A stretch of 64,000 nt of DNA, from the NCBI GenBank assembly GCA_003223935.1, contig QHXQ01000051.1:56847-120846 (forward strand), written 5' to 3'. A program made the translations under genes and the position numbers. The notes below the pieces were generated by a model. That model saw only the letters and a list, made by a program, of their open reading frames with translations. It did no database searches and was not told where the DNA came from. This document shows, one piece after another, positions 15,677 through 24,568 of the stretch. Origin of the DNA: Acidobacteriota bacterium. GTDB taxonomy: Bacteria; Acidobacteriota; Blastocatellia; Pyrinomonadales; Pyrinomonadaceae. Every line of letters starts with the position of its first letter. The first letter of the stretch is position 1.

Positions 15677-18600
15677 ATGGAGAAACTTAATCTCGAACAA
15701 AAGAAACTGATTGCAGCCCGCATCAAGGAACTTGACCCGAATGGCGAGATCGTCAGCCTCAATCCTGATGCTACCTTTAATAAAGGCACAATCACTTACA
15801 ATAAATCTAGCGGCATTGTATTCGGTGAAAACATAACCAGACTCACAGACGAGGAATACGTGCGTGCGTATTTAGTCGTGCGCTTGGCCGTGCAACTAAA
15901 GTATCCGCCTGACAGTATCGAACTCGAAAGGACTTACACCATCGGTCGGCCGTCCGCGACGAAGGCGCAAATTGACGTGCGCGTACTTGACAGGCGCGAA
16001 CAGAAGATCAAGACCTTCATGCTGATTGAGGCCAAACGGCCTGACGATTTCGATTCTTACATCAAATTAATCGAAGATCAGTTGTTCGCGCCCGGCCGCG
16101 ACGAACATGCACGCGGCATCCGTTACGTTGTTTGGTACACGGTACAATTTCGTGAGAATGAGATACAAGACAAGTGCATCATTATAGATTTCCGCAAGTT
16201 CACCGAATACAAAGAGTGGATAGATGAAGGCGAGCCGGGCCATAACCTTGAATTGCCGGTCGAGTATGGCACTGTTAGGAAACAGCGTTACATCAAGGGC
16301 AGCAAGACAGACCTACGCACAGACCTAACGCGCAAAGACCTGACGCGGCTACAAAAAGATTTCCATAATGTGCTGTGGGGCGGCGCGAAGATGGGCGATA
16401 CGGACGTTTTCAATAACCTGTTGAAAATGTTCCTTGCCAAAATCTACGACGAGCACACGACAGAAGAAGGGCAGTCATATCGTTTCCAAAGCGAGTTGAA
16501 GAATGGCGAGCCGGAGACCGCCGAAGAACTGACGGCGAAGGTGAACCGCATCTATAAAGACGCGCTCAAACATTATTTCGGCTACGACGAGGATAAGCTC
16601 GCCTCTGCTGTCATCAACGAAAACCGTTTCCCACCTAATAAAGTCGCTTATGTGATGGAGCAGCTTGAAAGCATCTCTATCACGCAGAACAAATTCGAGG
16701 ACGATGTACTCGGCGCATTCTTCGAGGCGATTGTCCGCACAGGCTTCAAACAAGAGAAGGGGCAATTCTTCACGCACGCCAACATCGTGCGCTTCATGCT
16801 CTACGCGCTGGAACTGGACGAATACCCGATCCAATTGATCAATAGCGTCTCGCCGACGCTACCATTCATCATTGATCCGGCGTGCGGCTCAGGGACTTTC
16901 TTGATTGAAGCGATGAAGGTTATTACCGACTCGGTACTCGTGCGGAATCGAAGCAAGGTTAAGAGATCGAATTACGCGCAGGAGTTTGTGCAGACGCACT
17001 TTCTCCCGACGGCCGAGAACAAGAATGTGCATAACACTTGGGCGCGAACGTTCGTCTATGGCATCGAAGACGGCGAAGATTTGGCGACGGCCACAAAGGT
17101 CAACATGATCTTGCACGGCGACGGCAACGCCAATATCCATAAGGCGGACGGGTTGGCGGCTTTCGATAAATACACGCGCCCGATGTGTCGCATTGCGCGA
17201 CTTGATCCGAACGCGCCTTATAAGTATCCCGTCAACGAGCAGTTCGATGTGATCGTTTCAAATCCGCCGTTTAGTTTGAAGGAAGAGAATCGCACGTTGG
17301 CGGAATACGGGACGCGCTTCGCCTACGCCGACCGCAAGAACTCGGAAAATCTGTTCATCGAGCGTTGGTATCAATTCCTCAAGCCCGGCGGGCGCATGGG
17401 CGTGGTGTTGCCGGATTCCGTTTTCGACACGAACGAGAATCTTTACATACGCATGTTCCTCTACCGCTTCTTCTGGCTCAAGGCGGTTGTCTCTTTGCCG
17501 CAAGTCACTTTCCAGCCTTATACGCCGACCAAAACAAGCTTGCTCTTTGCCGTGAAGAAGACGCGCAAAGAGGTCGAGGCTTGGGATGCGGCGTGGCGTA
17601 AGGCGGCGAACGAGTACGGCAAGCTGCGCAAGTCTGAGGTGGTGCGCTTTATCCTGACCAATGATCGGCTGCGCAATGCGCTGATCGATCTGGCTAATAA
17701 GACAGAAGTCGAATGGTATCCGTCTGCGAATCTACTTGCTGCGGAGACGCTGCCGGCCGCGATCCGCGAACAGATGATTGAAGCGGCCAAAAAGAGTAAC
17801 AGTTTGATAAAGCGGCTGAATGAACGGTTGGAGGAATTGGACGAGTTTCTAGCAGCGAAAACGTTGGCGAGCTTTGACGAGGAAACACAGCAACAAGCGG
17901 CCACTACGGTTGCGCGTCTGTTACGCGACAGAGCGCCGCGCGACGCCGGGGCAATGACGCTGCCCGAATTGCTCGAAGCCGCTTATGACGACATCGTGGA
18001 GGCCGCCGCGCTCAACTACACCGAAGACCCAGAGGGTACGCCTTATTGCAATGCTTGGTGGTGCTTTGCAGAGGTCACGGCGCAACCGCAATTCGACTAT
18101 GAAATCTTCTTCGCCGAAGCCGAGCACGTCGGCTACAAGCGCACAACTCGTCACCCTGACGGTATCCAGCAGCCGAATGATCTATTTCAAGCGGATGGCG
18201 AAGGCAACATTGTTATTGATACAGAAAACCCGAAAACGATCTTAGATCATCTCCGCAGCAAGCGATTTTTTTTTTGGCAACCAGATAGCTTAGACAAAGC
18301 CAACACGATCCGGTCTTACCATACACATCTTTCAGCTTGCCATGTTTCCTACACGCTCCGTCTAAGTGCTCGTTATCTACATCCGCGTTATAGATTCTTG
18401 ACGGAGCATGTCCTAGATAAGATTGCTACAAAACCACTGAAGGCATTCGTTGCTCGCGCTATTCAGACCGGCGTACAACCGGATTACGCAGATGAGGGCA
18501 TACCCGTTATAAAGATCGCCACGCTGAAGAATTGGTATCTGGATTGGAGTGAGTCCCAGTATGTTGATGAAGATTTCTATGAAAAATTTAAACGACGTGC

Positions 18601-19735
18601 AGGCGTTTTGCTCAATGACATTTTGGTGTCTTCGACGGGGACAGGTTCATTAGGGAAGATTGATATTTATGATCGTAACGATCCTGCATTGGCAACAGTT
18701 GATATAAACATTGTGCGCTTGGCCGAGAAGAGAATAGAGCCAAGTTTGTTGATTCACCTTCTGCGCCATCGTGCAGTTAAGTGGCAAATCGAACGGGAGC
18801 TTGCCGGTTCGACAAATCAGATACACATTTATGGCGACCAACTTGGAAATCTGCGTGTGCCGATCTTCACCTCAGCCATTGCTAATAAATTGCTGCAAAA
18901 GACTAAGCGGATTCACGCAGAAATTGAGTTGGCCCGCCACTCAATCAGCCCAAGCCAAGAATTTATAGATGAAATACTCTGCACCGAGTTCAATTACCCA
19001 CTCAATGAACATCAAGCGCGTGAGCGCGAGCAGTTTTATAGCGGTAAGCTTTCAGGAATGAGCGCGGGCTTTACGCTGCGCAACTCTGCTAAGTTTCATC
19101 ATCCTGACTTTGGATTGATAGATCAGTTTTTTGCTGTCACACCACATAAACCTATACGTGCATTAATTCCGCGTCCGCCTATTCTTGGCGTGCAGATTTC
19201 GCCTGACAAGTTTGACGAAACCGGGACGCATTTTTACCTGACGCCAGCAGTCATTAAAACCGGAAAAGTAGAAGAAATCTCATTGCGTCCGATTACTGAA
19301 GCATTCTTCAAACAACATGAGCGACGCCTCAGGCTTAATATAGACGATATAGTTCTCGGTTCGTCAGGTGAAGGTATAGGTAAAGTAGGTCTTTATGATT
19401 CAGCTTTACCATCTATTATCAGTCAATTTGTTATGCGTATTCGTTTCAATGAGGATACTAATTCGCGCTTCGCTTGGTACTTTATGCAATCCATTATGTT
19501 CCAAGCCCAGATAGAACGCGAGAAACGCGGTACAAGTCTGCCTAATATCTTTCCCGGACAAGTTGAGCGAATGCTGATCGTTGCTTGTCCGCGCGACTGG
19601 CAGGACGCCATCGCCGATGCGGTCACGGCGGAGTTACAAAAACGTGAGGCTGCCCTCCGCGCAATTGCTGCGAAGCGTAAAGAGATAGACGCTCTGATTG
19701 AGGCTGCAATTCTGAACGAACTCAAGGCTGCATAA
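15677..19735 (+). CDS. Single-chain restriction-methylation-specificity enzyme (type IIG/type I-like)
   Basis: This 1352-residue protein begins with a type I R-subunit-like nuclease domain (~1-190) with PD-(D/E)xK residues D100 (AQIDVRV) and E118-x-K120 (LIEAKRP). A helical connector follows (~220-340), then a gamma-class N6-adenine methyltransferase (~340-640) with SAM motif I DPACGSGTFLIEA (400-412) and catalytic NPPF (529-532). After another helical linker (~660-830) come two specificity-subunit-like target-recognition halves (~880-1110 and ~1120-1350), each with the HPRY/HPDF opening, a SSTGTGSLGKI or GSSGEGIGKV signature and a following coiled coil. One chain thus carries cutting, methylation and two half-site recognitions, as in type IIG/IIB systems. 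Base composition is visibly AT-richer than the neighbours, especially in the recognition part, consistent with transfer. No separate methylase or antirestriction gene adjoins. Confidence 0.9.
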   Translation: MEKLNLEQKKLIAARIKELDPNGEIVSLNPDATFNKGTITYNKSSGIVFGENITRLTDEEYVRAYLVVRLAVQLKYPPDSIELERTYTIGRPSATKAQIDVRVLDRREQKIKTFMLIEAKRPDDFDSYIKLIEDQLFAPGRDEHARGIRYVVWYTVQFRENEIQDKCIIIDFRKFTEYKEWIDEGEPGHNLELPVEYGTVRKQRYIKGSKTDLRTDLTRKDLTRLQKDFHNVLWGGAKMGDTDVFNNLLKMFLAKIYDEHTTEEGQSYRFQSELKNGEPETAEELTAKVNRIYKDALKHYFGYDEDKLASAVINENRFPPNKVAYVMEQLESISITQNKFEDDVLGAFFEAIVRTGFKQEKGQFFTHANIVRFMLYALELDEYPIQLINSVSPTLPFIIDPACGSGTFLIEAMKVITDSVLVRNRSKVKRSNYAQEFVQTHFLPTAENKNVHNTWARTFVYGIEDGEDLATATKVNMILHGDGNANIHKADGLAAFDKYTRPMCRIARLDPNAPYKYPVNEQFDVIVSNPPFSLKEENRTLAEYGTRFAYADRKNSENLFIERWYQFLKPGGRMGVVLPDSVFDTNENLYIRMFLYRFFWLKAVVSLPQVTFQPYTPTKTSLLFAVKKTRKEVEAWDAAWRKAANEYGKLRKSEVVRFILTNDRLRNALIDLANKTEVEWYPSANLLAAETLPAAIREQMIEAAKKSNSLIKRLNERLEELDEFLAAKTLASFDEETQQQAATTVARLLRDRAPRDAGAMTLPELLEAAYDDIVEAAALNYTEDPEGTPYCNAWWCFAEVTAQPQFDYEIFFAEAEHVGYKRTTRHPDGIQQPNDLFQADGEGNIVIDTENPKTILDHLRSKRFFFWQPDSLDKANTIRSYHTHLSACHVSYTLRLSARYLHPRYRFLTEHVLDKIATKPLKAFVARAIQTGVQPDYADEGIPVIKIATLKNWYLDWSESQYVDEDFYEKFKRRAGVLLNDILVSSTGTGSLGKIDIYDRNDPALATVDINIVRLAEKRIEPSLLIHLLRHRAVKWQIERELAGSTNQIHIYGDQLGNLRVPIFTSAIANKLLQKTKRIHAEIELARHSISPSQEFIDEILCTEFNYPLNEHQAREREQFYSGKLSGMSAGFTLRNSAKFHHPDFGLIDQFFAVTPHKPIRALIPRPPILGVQISPDKFDETGTHFYLTPAVIKTGKVEEISLRPITEAFFKQHERRLRLNIDDIVLGSSGEGIGKVGLYDSALPSIISQFVMRIRFNEDTNSRFAWYFMQSIMFQAQIEREKRGTSLPNIFPGQVERMLIVACPRDWQDAIADAVTAELQKREAALRAIAAKRKEIDALIEAAILNELKAA

Positions 19736-19869
19736 ACGAGACTCTTCCATATTTAGAGAAACAACAGGTTTCCAGCTTGAAGACGTATAACAATCTGCAA
19801 AATGTTCTGTACACTCACTTAAAATCGCGTGCAGGTTCATTGAAGTTGCGCGCCAAAGGGTTCTGCCGT

Positions 19870-20226
19870 GTGCGCATTAGTTGCCGCGCTGTGCCAATTT
19901 ACTGACGGCGTGTGCAAATTAGCTGAAAGGTCGTGCCAACTCGCTGCCGCCTTATGCTAATTCACTCAAACCTTGCGCTAACTCGTTGAAGCGACGTGCC
20001 AAGTCACTAAAGTGACGGGCAAGGTTGCTCAAGCGGCGTGCCAAGTCACTCACGGAGTGTGCAAAGTTAGTAAAGACGTGTGCCAAGTCACTCAAGACGC
20101 GGGAAAAGTTACTCAAAGCGTCGGAAAAGTCACTCAAGGTGTGGGAAAAGTCACTCAATGGTTGTGCCAAGTCACTGAATGAGTGCGCCAAGTCGGTGCG
20201 GGCGTGGGCAAACTGTGTGCAGTGAG
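19870..20226. repeat. Tandem array of 17 degenerate 21-bp units
   Basis: Seventeen consecutive units of exactly 21 bases follow the pattern GTGCCAAGTCACTCAAGNNGN; for example units begin at 19996, 20038, 20080 and 20143. Because 21 is 7 codons, both strands read as heptad-patterned peptides (AKSLKTR on +, SDLARRF on -). No frame has a convincing start with a ribosome-binding site. The array lies directly upstream of the promoter at 20234. There are no unique spacers, so it is not a CRISPR. Confidence 0.9.
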
Positions 20227-20233
20227 ATTTTTG

Positions 20234-20261
20234 TTGCGTGGGCGGTAAATGGGCGTATAAT
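20234..20261 (+). promoter_or_regulatory. Predicted sigma70-type promoter
   Basis: TTGCGT (20234-20239) and TATAAT (20256-20261) are separated by 16 bases, about 100 bases upstream of the gene at 20368 and right after the 21-bp array. Confidence 0.6.
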
Positions 20262-20367
20262 GCGCCTTCTCAAGCGGTAGGCGGGGCGCGCGGGCGCTCC
20301 ATTCCATCCACCCACCGGAAGGAAATTCTCGCCTCTTTCTTTCCTTCACGTCAACAGGAGAAAAATT

Positions 20368-21051
20368 ATGGACGACAAACAGAGACGCAGGTTTGCGCGT
20401 GGCGAACAGGTGCGCGACTTCACCCCGTCCGTCGCAGACTCTTTCCCGAAAAACAGCAAGGGCGCAGCCTCCATCACACGCATCAATCAACTTGTGGATC
20501 AGATCACACAGCTTGACGCTTCGCGCGAGACAAACCGGCGCGCGGCCAAGGCCGGCACGAGCGGCAAGAAAGAAGCGCGCGAGGCGTTGCGTGCCATTAT
20601 CAGCACCACATCGCGCACGGCCCGCGCTATCGGCATGGACGACCCCGAAGTGCGCGACAAGTTTCGCGTGCCTACGGGTAATACCAACGACCAGACGCTC
20701 ATCAGCACCGCGCGTTCATTCCTAACCGAAGCCACGCCGCGCAAGGCGCAGTTCATCGCTTACGGCATGAAGGCAGATTTCCTCGACGACTTTGACGCCA
20801 AGATCAAGGCGTTTGAGAGTCACGCCGAACAGCAGCACACAAGCAGAGGCGCACGCGCCGCCGACCGCGCCGCCATTAAAGCTTCGCTCGACGAGTTAGA
20901 CGCCGAGATTGAACGCTTCGACGTGATTATGCTTAATACGTTTGCCGACGATGCGCGGACACTTACCGCTTGGGAGATGGCGCACCACACGGAGCGCGAC
21001 CAGCAGAAACGCAAGAATGGCAAAGCGCCGCAGCCGACGACGCCGAAGTAA
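20368..21051 (+). CDS. Hypothetical protein, 227 aa, charged and helical
   Basis: I do not recognise a family. The protein is highly charged and mostly helical, with no signal peptide or membrane segment. It has an N-terminal basic segment (MDDKQRRRFARGEQVRDF), a Lys/Arg-rich stretch (~50-75), a central part with ISTARSFLTEATPRKAQFIA (~110-130), a possible coiled coil at ~165-190 (IKASLDELDAEIERFD) and a Lys/Pro-rich tail. An AGGAG ribosome-binding site (20356-20360) lies 7 bases before the ATG, a good promoter lies upstream and a perfect terminator follows, so this is a well-formed single-gene unit. The 21-bp array occupies its upstream region. A structural or DNA-binding role would fit the charge pattern but is a guess. 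Confidence 0.75.
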   Translation: MDDKQRRRFARGEQVRDFTPSVADSFPKNSKGAASITRINQLVDQITQLDASRETNRRAAKAGTSGKKEAREALRAIISTTSRTARAIGMDDPEVRDKFRVPTGNTNDQTLISTARSFLTEATPRKAQFIAYGMKADFLDDFDAKIKAFESHAEQQHTSRGARAADRAAIKASLDELDAEIERFDVIMLNTFADDARTLTAWEMAHHTERDQQKRKNGKAPQPTTPK

Positions 21052-21084
21052 GCGCTAAAGTCTGGGGCGCGCGCGAGCGGATAA

Positions 21085-21126
21085 AAAGAGACAGCCGGAC
21101 GAGGCGAGTCGTCCGGCTGTCTCTTT
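21085..21126. terminator. Perfect 18-bp stem terminator
   Basis: AAAGAGACAGCCGGACGA (21085-21102), loop GGCGAG, then the exact complement through 21126 ending CTCTTT. It lies 33 bases after the stop at 21051 and is A-rich upstream and T-rich downstream, so it could work in both directions. Confidence 0.88.
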
Positions 21127-21145
21127 CCCTGTTGAGTGTGTTAGT

Positions 21146-21360
21146 CCTCAAAGGGATTTGATTCATCACATGGTGAGGATTTGATTCTTCCCGATTTTTG
21201 GCATTTCGGGGGATTTGAATCGTCCCATCACTTCAAGGTTCAGTTAAGCCCTTGATTTTCCGCCAGAAATTTTCCGTTCTGCTAAATTGGAGTTGGTAAT
21301 CCAGAGAGTTCTCAGGCAAAACCTCCCAACAAAGACGATACCATTGGTTTACAAAACTTG
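21146..21360. repeat. Dispersed ~210 bp repeat, copy A
   Basis: It contains repeated GGGATTTGATT-type elements (from about 21153, 21176 and 21208) followed by CCCTTGATT and AGAGAGTTC-type segments. The same order of motifs recurs at 63374-63590, also just after a perfect-stem terminator. No coding frame is convincing. About 170 bases between here and the next gene hold nothing recognisable. Confidence 0.8.
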
Positions 21361-21531
21361 TGAAGCTAAAATTCAGAATATAACCTTTGTTGGGTTTCCA
21401 AGAGTTTCTTCAGGGTAGCGTAATCGGCCCACCGGCAGTACCATTGACCGTAAGCTGCCTCTTCTTCCGGATTCCTTCCGCTGGGATCGGACGATGAGCC
21501 ACCGCACTGAAAGCGCATAGGTCTAGTAAGT

Positions 21532-23538
21532 ATGTTTACCAAGTTACCCAATCCTTGCCTGATCTTCCTGCTTGCTGTGATCATGGTTCTGTTTAGCGAT
21601 TGGAGTTATGGGGGGGGCGTTCCTCAAAGCAAGTCCGAAAACAGATCCGCCCGACCGCGCACGGAGAGCGAAGGGTCGGATTGGCCCGCCTACGGTCACG
21701 ACGACGGCGGGTCGCGCTACTCGCCGCTTAATGAGATTAACCGTGACAATGTGAAAAACCTCAGGCCCGTCTGGACGTACCGCACCGGAGATGTTGCCGA
21801 CGGCAGTCGGACGGCAGAGACAAGCCAGTTCGAGGCGACGCCCATCATGGTTGATGGGACGCTCTACCTGAGCACGCCCTTCAATCGCGTCATCGCTCTT
21901 GATCCAGAGATGGGGGCTGAGCGTTGGAGCTACGATCCGAAGATTGACCTTTCAGTCCCTTACGCGGAAGGACTCACCTGCCGCGGCGTCTCGACTTGGC
22001 TTGATCGCAAACGCGCCGCAGGCGAGGCGTGCCGCCGCCGGATTTTCGTCGCGACCAACGACGGGCGGCTGATCGCCCTCGACGCCGCGACGGGCAAGAC
22101 CTGCGCCGACTTCGGCAAAGAGGGCCAAGTCGCACTGACGCGCGGCGTGGGCCAATTCCAACCCGGCGAGTACCACTTCACCTCACCCCCGGCCATCGTC
22201 GGCTCGCTTGTCGTCGTCGGCTCAACAGTAGACGACGCCCTTCGTGTTGACGCGCCGAGCGGCGTTGTGCGCGCCTTCGACGCGCGCACGGGAGCCTTGC
22301 GCTGGAGCTGGAACCCGATCCCACGCGAGCGAACAGACCCCGCGTGGAAGACATGGAAGGATGATAGCGCCTCTCGCACGGGTGCGGCCAACGTGTGGTC
22401 TGTGATCTCTGTTGACGCCGAGCGCGATCTGGTTTTTCTGCCCACCAGTTGCCCGAGTCCAGATTTTTATGGCGGCGAGCGGCGCGGGAATAACCTTTAC
22501 TCGGACTCGGTCGTCGCCCTGCGCGCCTCGACCGGGAAACTTATCTGGTACTTTCAGGTGGTGCATCACGACATCTGGGATTACGACGTACCTGCGCAGC
22601 CCGTGCTCGTAAACCTTCGGCGGCGGGGTCGTGAGATTCCCGCCGTGGCCGTGGCGACGAAGATGGGCCACGTCTTTCTGCTCGAACGCGAGACCGGCAA
22701 GCCGCTCCTGCCGGTCGAAGAGAGGCCCGTACCGCAGGGCGCGGCCCCGGGCGAAGAGCTTTCGCCGACGCAGCCTTTTCCCGTCCTCCTGCCCCCGCTC
22801 GGCCCGGAGACGCTCACGCCCGAAGACGCCTGGGGCATTACGGAAGCGGATCGCCAGTGGTGCCGCGAGCGCATCAAGTCTCTGCGCTCCGAAGGGATTT
22901 TCACGCCGCCCAGTCTACAAGGCTCCGTCGTTTATCCCGGAAACATCGGCGGCGTAGCCTGGGGCGGCGTCTCCATCGATCCAGCGCGCTCCATTCTGAT
23001 CGCGAACACCAACCGCTTCCCGTTTATCATCACGCTCATCCCGCGAGACCGCTACGCGGCGGAGAAGAAGGCGCACCCGAACGCCGACATCACGCCCCAG
23101 ACGGGAACGCCCTACGCGATGCGTCGAGAAATTTTGCGAACGCGGAGCGGAGTCCTGTGCAATCCCCCACCGTGGGGCACGCTCGCCGCCGTTGACCTGA
23201 CGAGCGGGAGAGTGCGCTGGCAAGTGCCACTGGGAACTGTTCCGAGATTGGCTCAAGTGCCGGGTTCTTCCGAGTGGGGGTCACCGAATCTCGGCGGCTC
23301 AGTCGTCACGGCGGGCGGGCTGGTCTTCATCGCCGCCGCGATGGATCAATACCTCCGCGCCTTCGACATAGAGACCGGCAAAGAGTTGTGGAAGAGCGCG
23401 CTGCCGGCAGGCGGACAGGCCACGCCGATGACCTACCGGGGCAAGGATGGAAAGCAGTACGTCGTGATCGCGGCGGGAGGCCACGGCAGGCTCGGCACCA
23501 AGCTCGGCGATTACGTCATCGCCTTCGCCCTCCCCTAG
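21532..23538 (+). CDS. PQQ-dependent dehydrogenase (quinoprotein), exported
   Basis: This 668-residue periplasmic beta-propeller has an N-terminal signal sequence or anchor (LIFLLAVIMVLFS, ~10-22). The mature part opens with DWPAYGHDDGGSRYSPLNEI, as in membrane-type glucose/alcohol quinoproteins. Propeller signatures recur (VIALDPEMGAERW, LIALDAATGKT, VRAFDARTGALRWSW, LRAFDIETGKELWKSALPAG). The C-terminal QATPMTYRGKDGKQYVVIA and GGHGRLG are strong family marks. These enzymes oxidise sugars or alcohols with pyrroloquinoline quinone and pass electrons to the respiratory chain. No cytochrome c domain is fused and no PQQ-synthesis genes are in the window. Substrate cannot be predicted. It has the same strand as the following Cys-rich gene but lies 219 bases before it. 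Confidence 0.9.
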   Translation: MFTKLPNPCLIFLLAVIMVLFSDWSYGGGVPQSKSENRSARPRTESEGSDWPAYGHDDGGSRYSPLNEINRDNVKNLRPVWTYRTGDVADGSRTAETSQFEATPIMVDGTLYLSTPFNRVIALDPEMGAERWSYDPKIDLSVPYAEGLTCRGVSTWLDRKRAAGEACRRRIFVATNDGRLIALDAATGKTCADFGKEGQVALTRGVGQFQPGEYHFTSPPAIVGSLVVVGSTVDDALRVDAPSGVVRAFDARTGALRWSWNPIPRERTDPAWKTWKDDSASRTGAANVWSVISVDAERDLVFLPTSCPSPDFYGGERRGNNLYSDSVVALRASTGKLIWYFQVVHHDIWDYDVPAQPVLVNLRRRGREIPAVAVATKMGHVFLLERETGKPLLPVEERPVPQGAAPGEELSPTQPFPVLLPPLGPETLTPEDAWGITEADRQWCRERIKSLRSEGIFTPPSLQGSVVYPGNIGGVAWGGVSIDPARSILIANTNRFPFIITLIPRDRYAAEKKAHPNADITPQTGTPYAMRREILRTRSGVLCNPPPWGTLAAVDLTSGRVRWQVPLGTVPRLAQVPGSSEWGSPNLGGSVVTAGGLVFIAAAMDQYLRAFDIETGKELWKSALPAGGQATPMTYRGKDGKQYVVIAAGGHGRLGTKLGDYVIAFALP

Positions 23539-23643
23539 CCGCGCTTCGCTTGAAGAAATCGGTGCGACGAGGGCGTGGCTCGACAACATCTCCCTCAGAG
23601 GAGGACGCGCGCGGCCTATTGAAAACTTGATCTGTTGAGAGTA

Positions 23644-23689
23644 TATTTCGCGCGCAGCCCCCTAAGAATGTATTTCGCGCGTCAGCCCC
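23644..23689. repeat. Two direct repeats TATTTCGCGCG + CAGCCCC
   Basis: TATTTCGCGCG occurs at 23644-23654 and 23671-23681, each followed by CAGCCCC (after one extra T in the second), a 27-base period. They lie 70-115 bases upstream of the Cys-rich gene and could be an operator or a short duplication. Confidence 0.5.
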
Positions 23690-23757
23690 GTCCGGTATGC
23701 CCCCGATGCCGGAGCACCTCCTCTCAAAGAAGACAAGCCAAAGAAAGGAGCACATCA

Positions 23758-24324
23758 ATGATTAAGGTTCACCCCATCGTTAAGGGCACGGCCGCGACTA
23801 TGCTGGCCGCGCTCGCGCTTATCGTTATCGCCTGGGGCCACGGCAGACCCGCGCCTCCGCCGACACGAGGCGGGACGGATTCGGTGAGGGCCGTGAGACT
23901 CAGGCTCACCTTCGAGAGCGGTCATTGGGCCAACGTAACCGAGGTCGAAGGCGGTACGATCAAGGTCGAAAGGGACGGGAAGAAGTTGGCGATTACTCCG
24001 TACATCCGTGATCAAGGCAAGGTCGAGTTGCGGGTGTTTCAAGCGGTTCAGCATGAAGGCAGAGAAACGATGGAGGCAGTAGGCACTCTGCTGGTTGACA
24101 AGGGCTTGACGAAACTCGAACGGGGCGGCCTGCCGTTGAGCGTGCAGGTTCTGGACGCCGAGAAGAGACTCCCGGCTGATCCGCCAACAGCATCCGTCGC
24201 GGAGTGTTGCGCAAGGGCCTGTGACGGGACGCTCGTCTGCGGCGTGTGCGTCTGCACGGATTGTGGAGTCTGCTTCACGCACGGCTGGTGTGATTGTAAT
24301 CCTCCCGCGCCTCCCGGGGAGTGA
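23758..24324 (+). CDS. Exported protein with Cys-rich C-terminus, function unknown
   Basis: The 188-residue product starts at ATG 23758 with an AAAGGAG ribosome-binding site 7 bases upstream; a longer frame reaching back to 23635 lacks such a site. Residues ~12-30 form a hydrophobic signal or anchor (MLAALALIVIAW). A beta-rich middle (~40-125; VRLRLTFESGHWANVTEVEG, KVELRVFQAV) resembles no family I know. The last ~40 residues carry ten cysteines in ECC, ARAC, VCGVCVC, DCGVC and WCDC clusters, ending NPPAPPGE. Such a tail suggests disulfide bonding or metal binding outside the cytoplasm. A modified-peptide precursor is conceivable, but no maturation gene adjoins. A composite palindrome follows, separating it from the glycosyltransferase gene. 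Confidence 0.72.
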   Translation: MIKVHPIVKGTAATMLAALALIVIAWGHGRPAPPPTRGGTDSVRAVRLRLTFESGHWANVTEVEGGTIKVERDGKKLAITPYIRDQGKVELRVFQAVQHEGRETMEAVGTLLVDKGLTKLERGGLPLSVQVLDAEKRLPADPPTASVAECCARACDGTLVCGVCVCTDCGVCFTHGWCDCNPPAPPGE

Positions 24325-24389
24325 TTCGGCGCACGCCGCCGACTGACTTCGCCGTGGCGGATAGACGTGCGGCGATCAATCCGAGGCGG

Positions 24390-24506
24390 AAGCCCGACCG
24401 TGAGGTAGGGCGTCTTTGGAAGGCAGAAGGATGAAGGATGAAGTGGTTGAAAGCATGGCCTTCATCCTTCATCCTTTCGTTCACGCCCGCCCTCACGGTC
24501 GGGCTT
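24390..24506. repeat. Composite nested palindrome
   Basis: An outer perfect 16-base inverted repeat, AAGCCCGACCGTGAGG (24390-24405) with its complement at 24491-24506, encloses a perfect 17-base inverted repeat (GAAGGATGAAGGATGAA at 24427-24443 region, complement at 24460-24476). It lies between the Cys-rich gene and the glycosyltransferase and looks like a dispersed palindromic element. It may also act as a terminator. Confidence 0.75.
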
Positions 24507-24568
24507 GCGGCCATACCGTACACTAATCCATAAACCGCTCTGTTGATACTTCGGCATACGAAACGAAT

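Noticed and set aside
19870..20226. The 21-bp array as a CRISPR or as a coiled-coil gene
   Set aside because: There are no unique spacers between repeats and no cas genes. The heptad-patterned frames on both strands are a consequence of the 21-base period, and none has a credible start site.
21366..21584. A 72-codon - strand open frame overlapping the start of the PQQ dehydrogenase
   Set aside because: It overlaps a well-supported gene start, has no recognisable domain and no clear ribosome-binding site; most of it lies in the non-coding flank of the dispersed repeat.
24390..24506. The composite palindrome as an insertion-sequence end or attachment site
   Set aside because: There is no transposase or integrase nearby and no target duplication; a dispersed palindromic repeat or terminator is the simpler reading.
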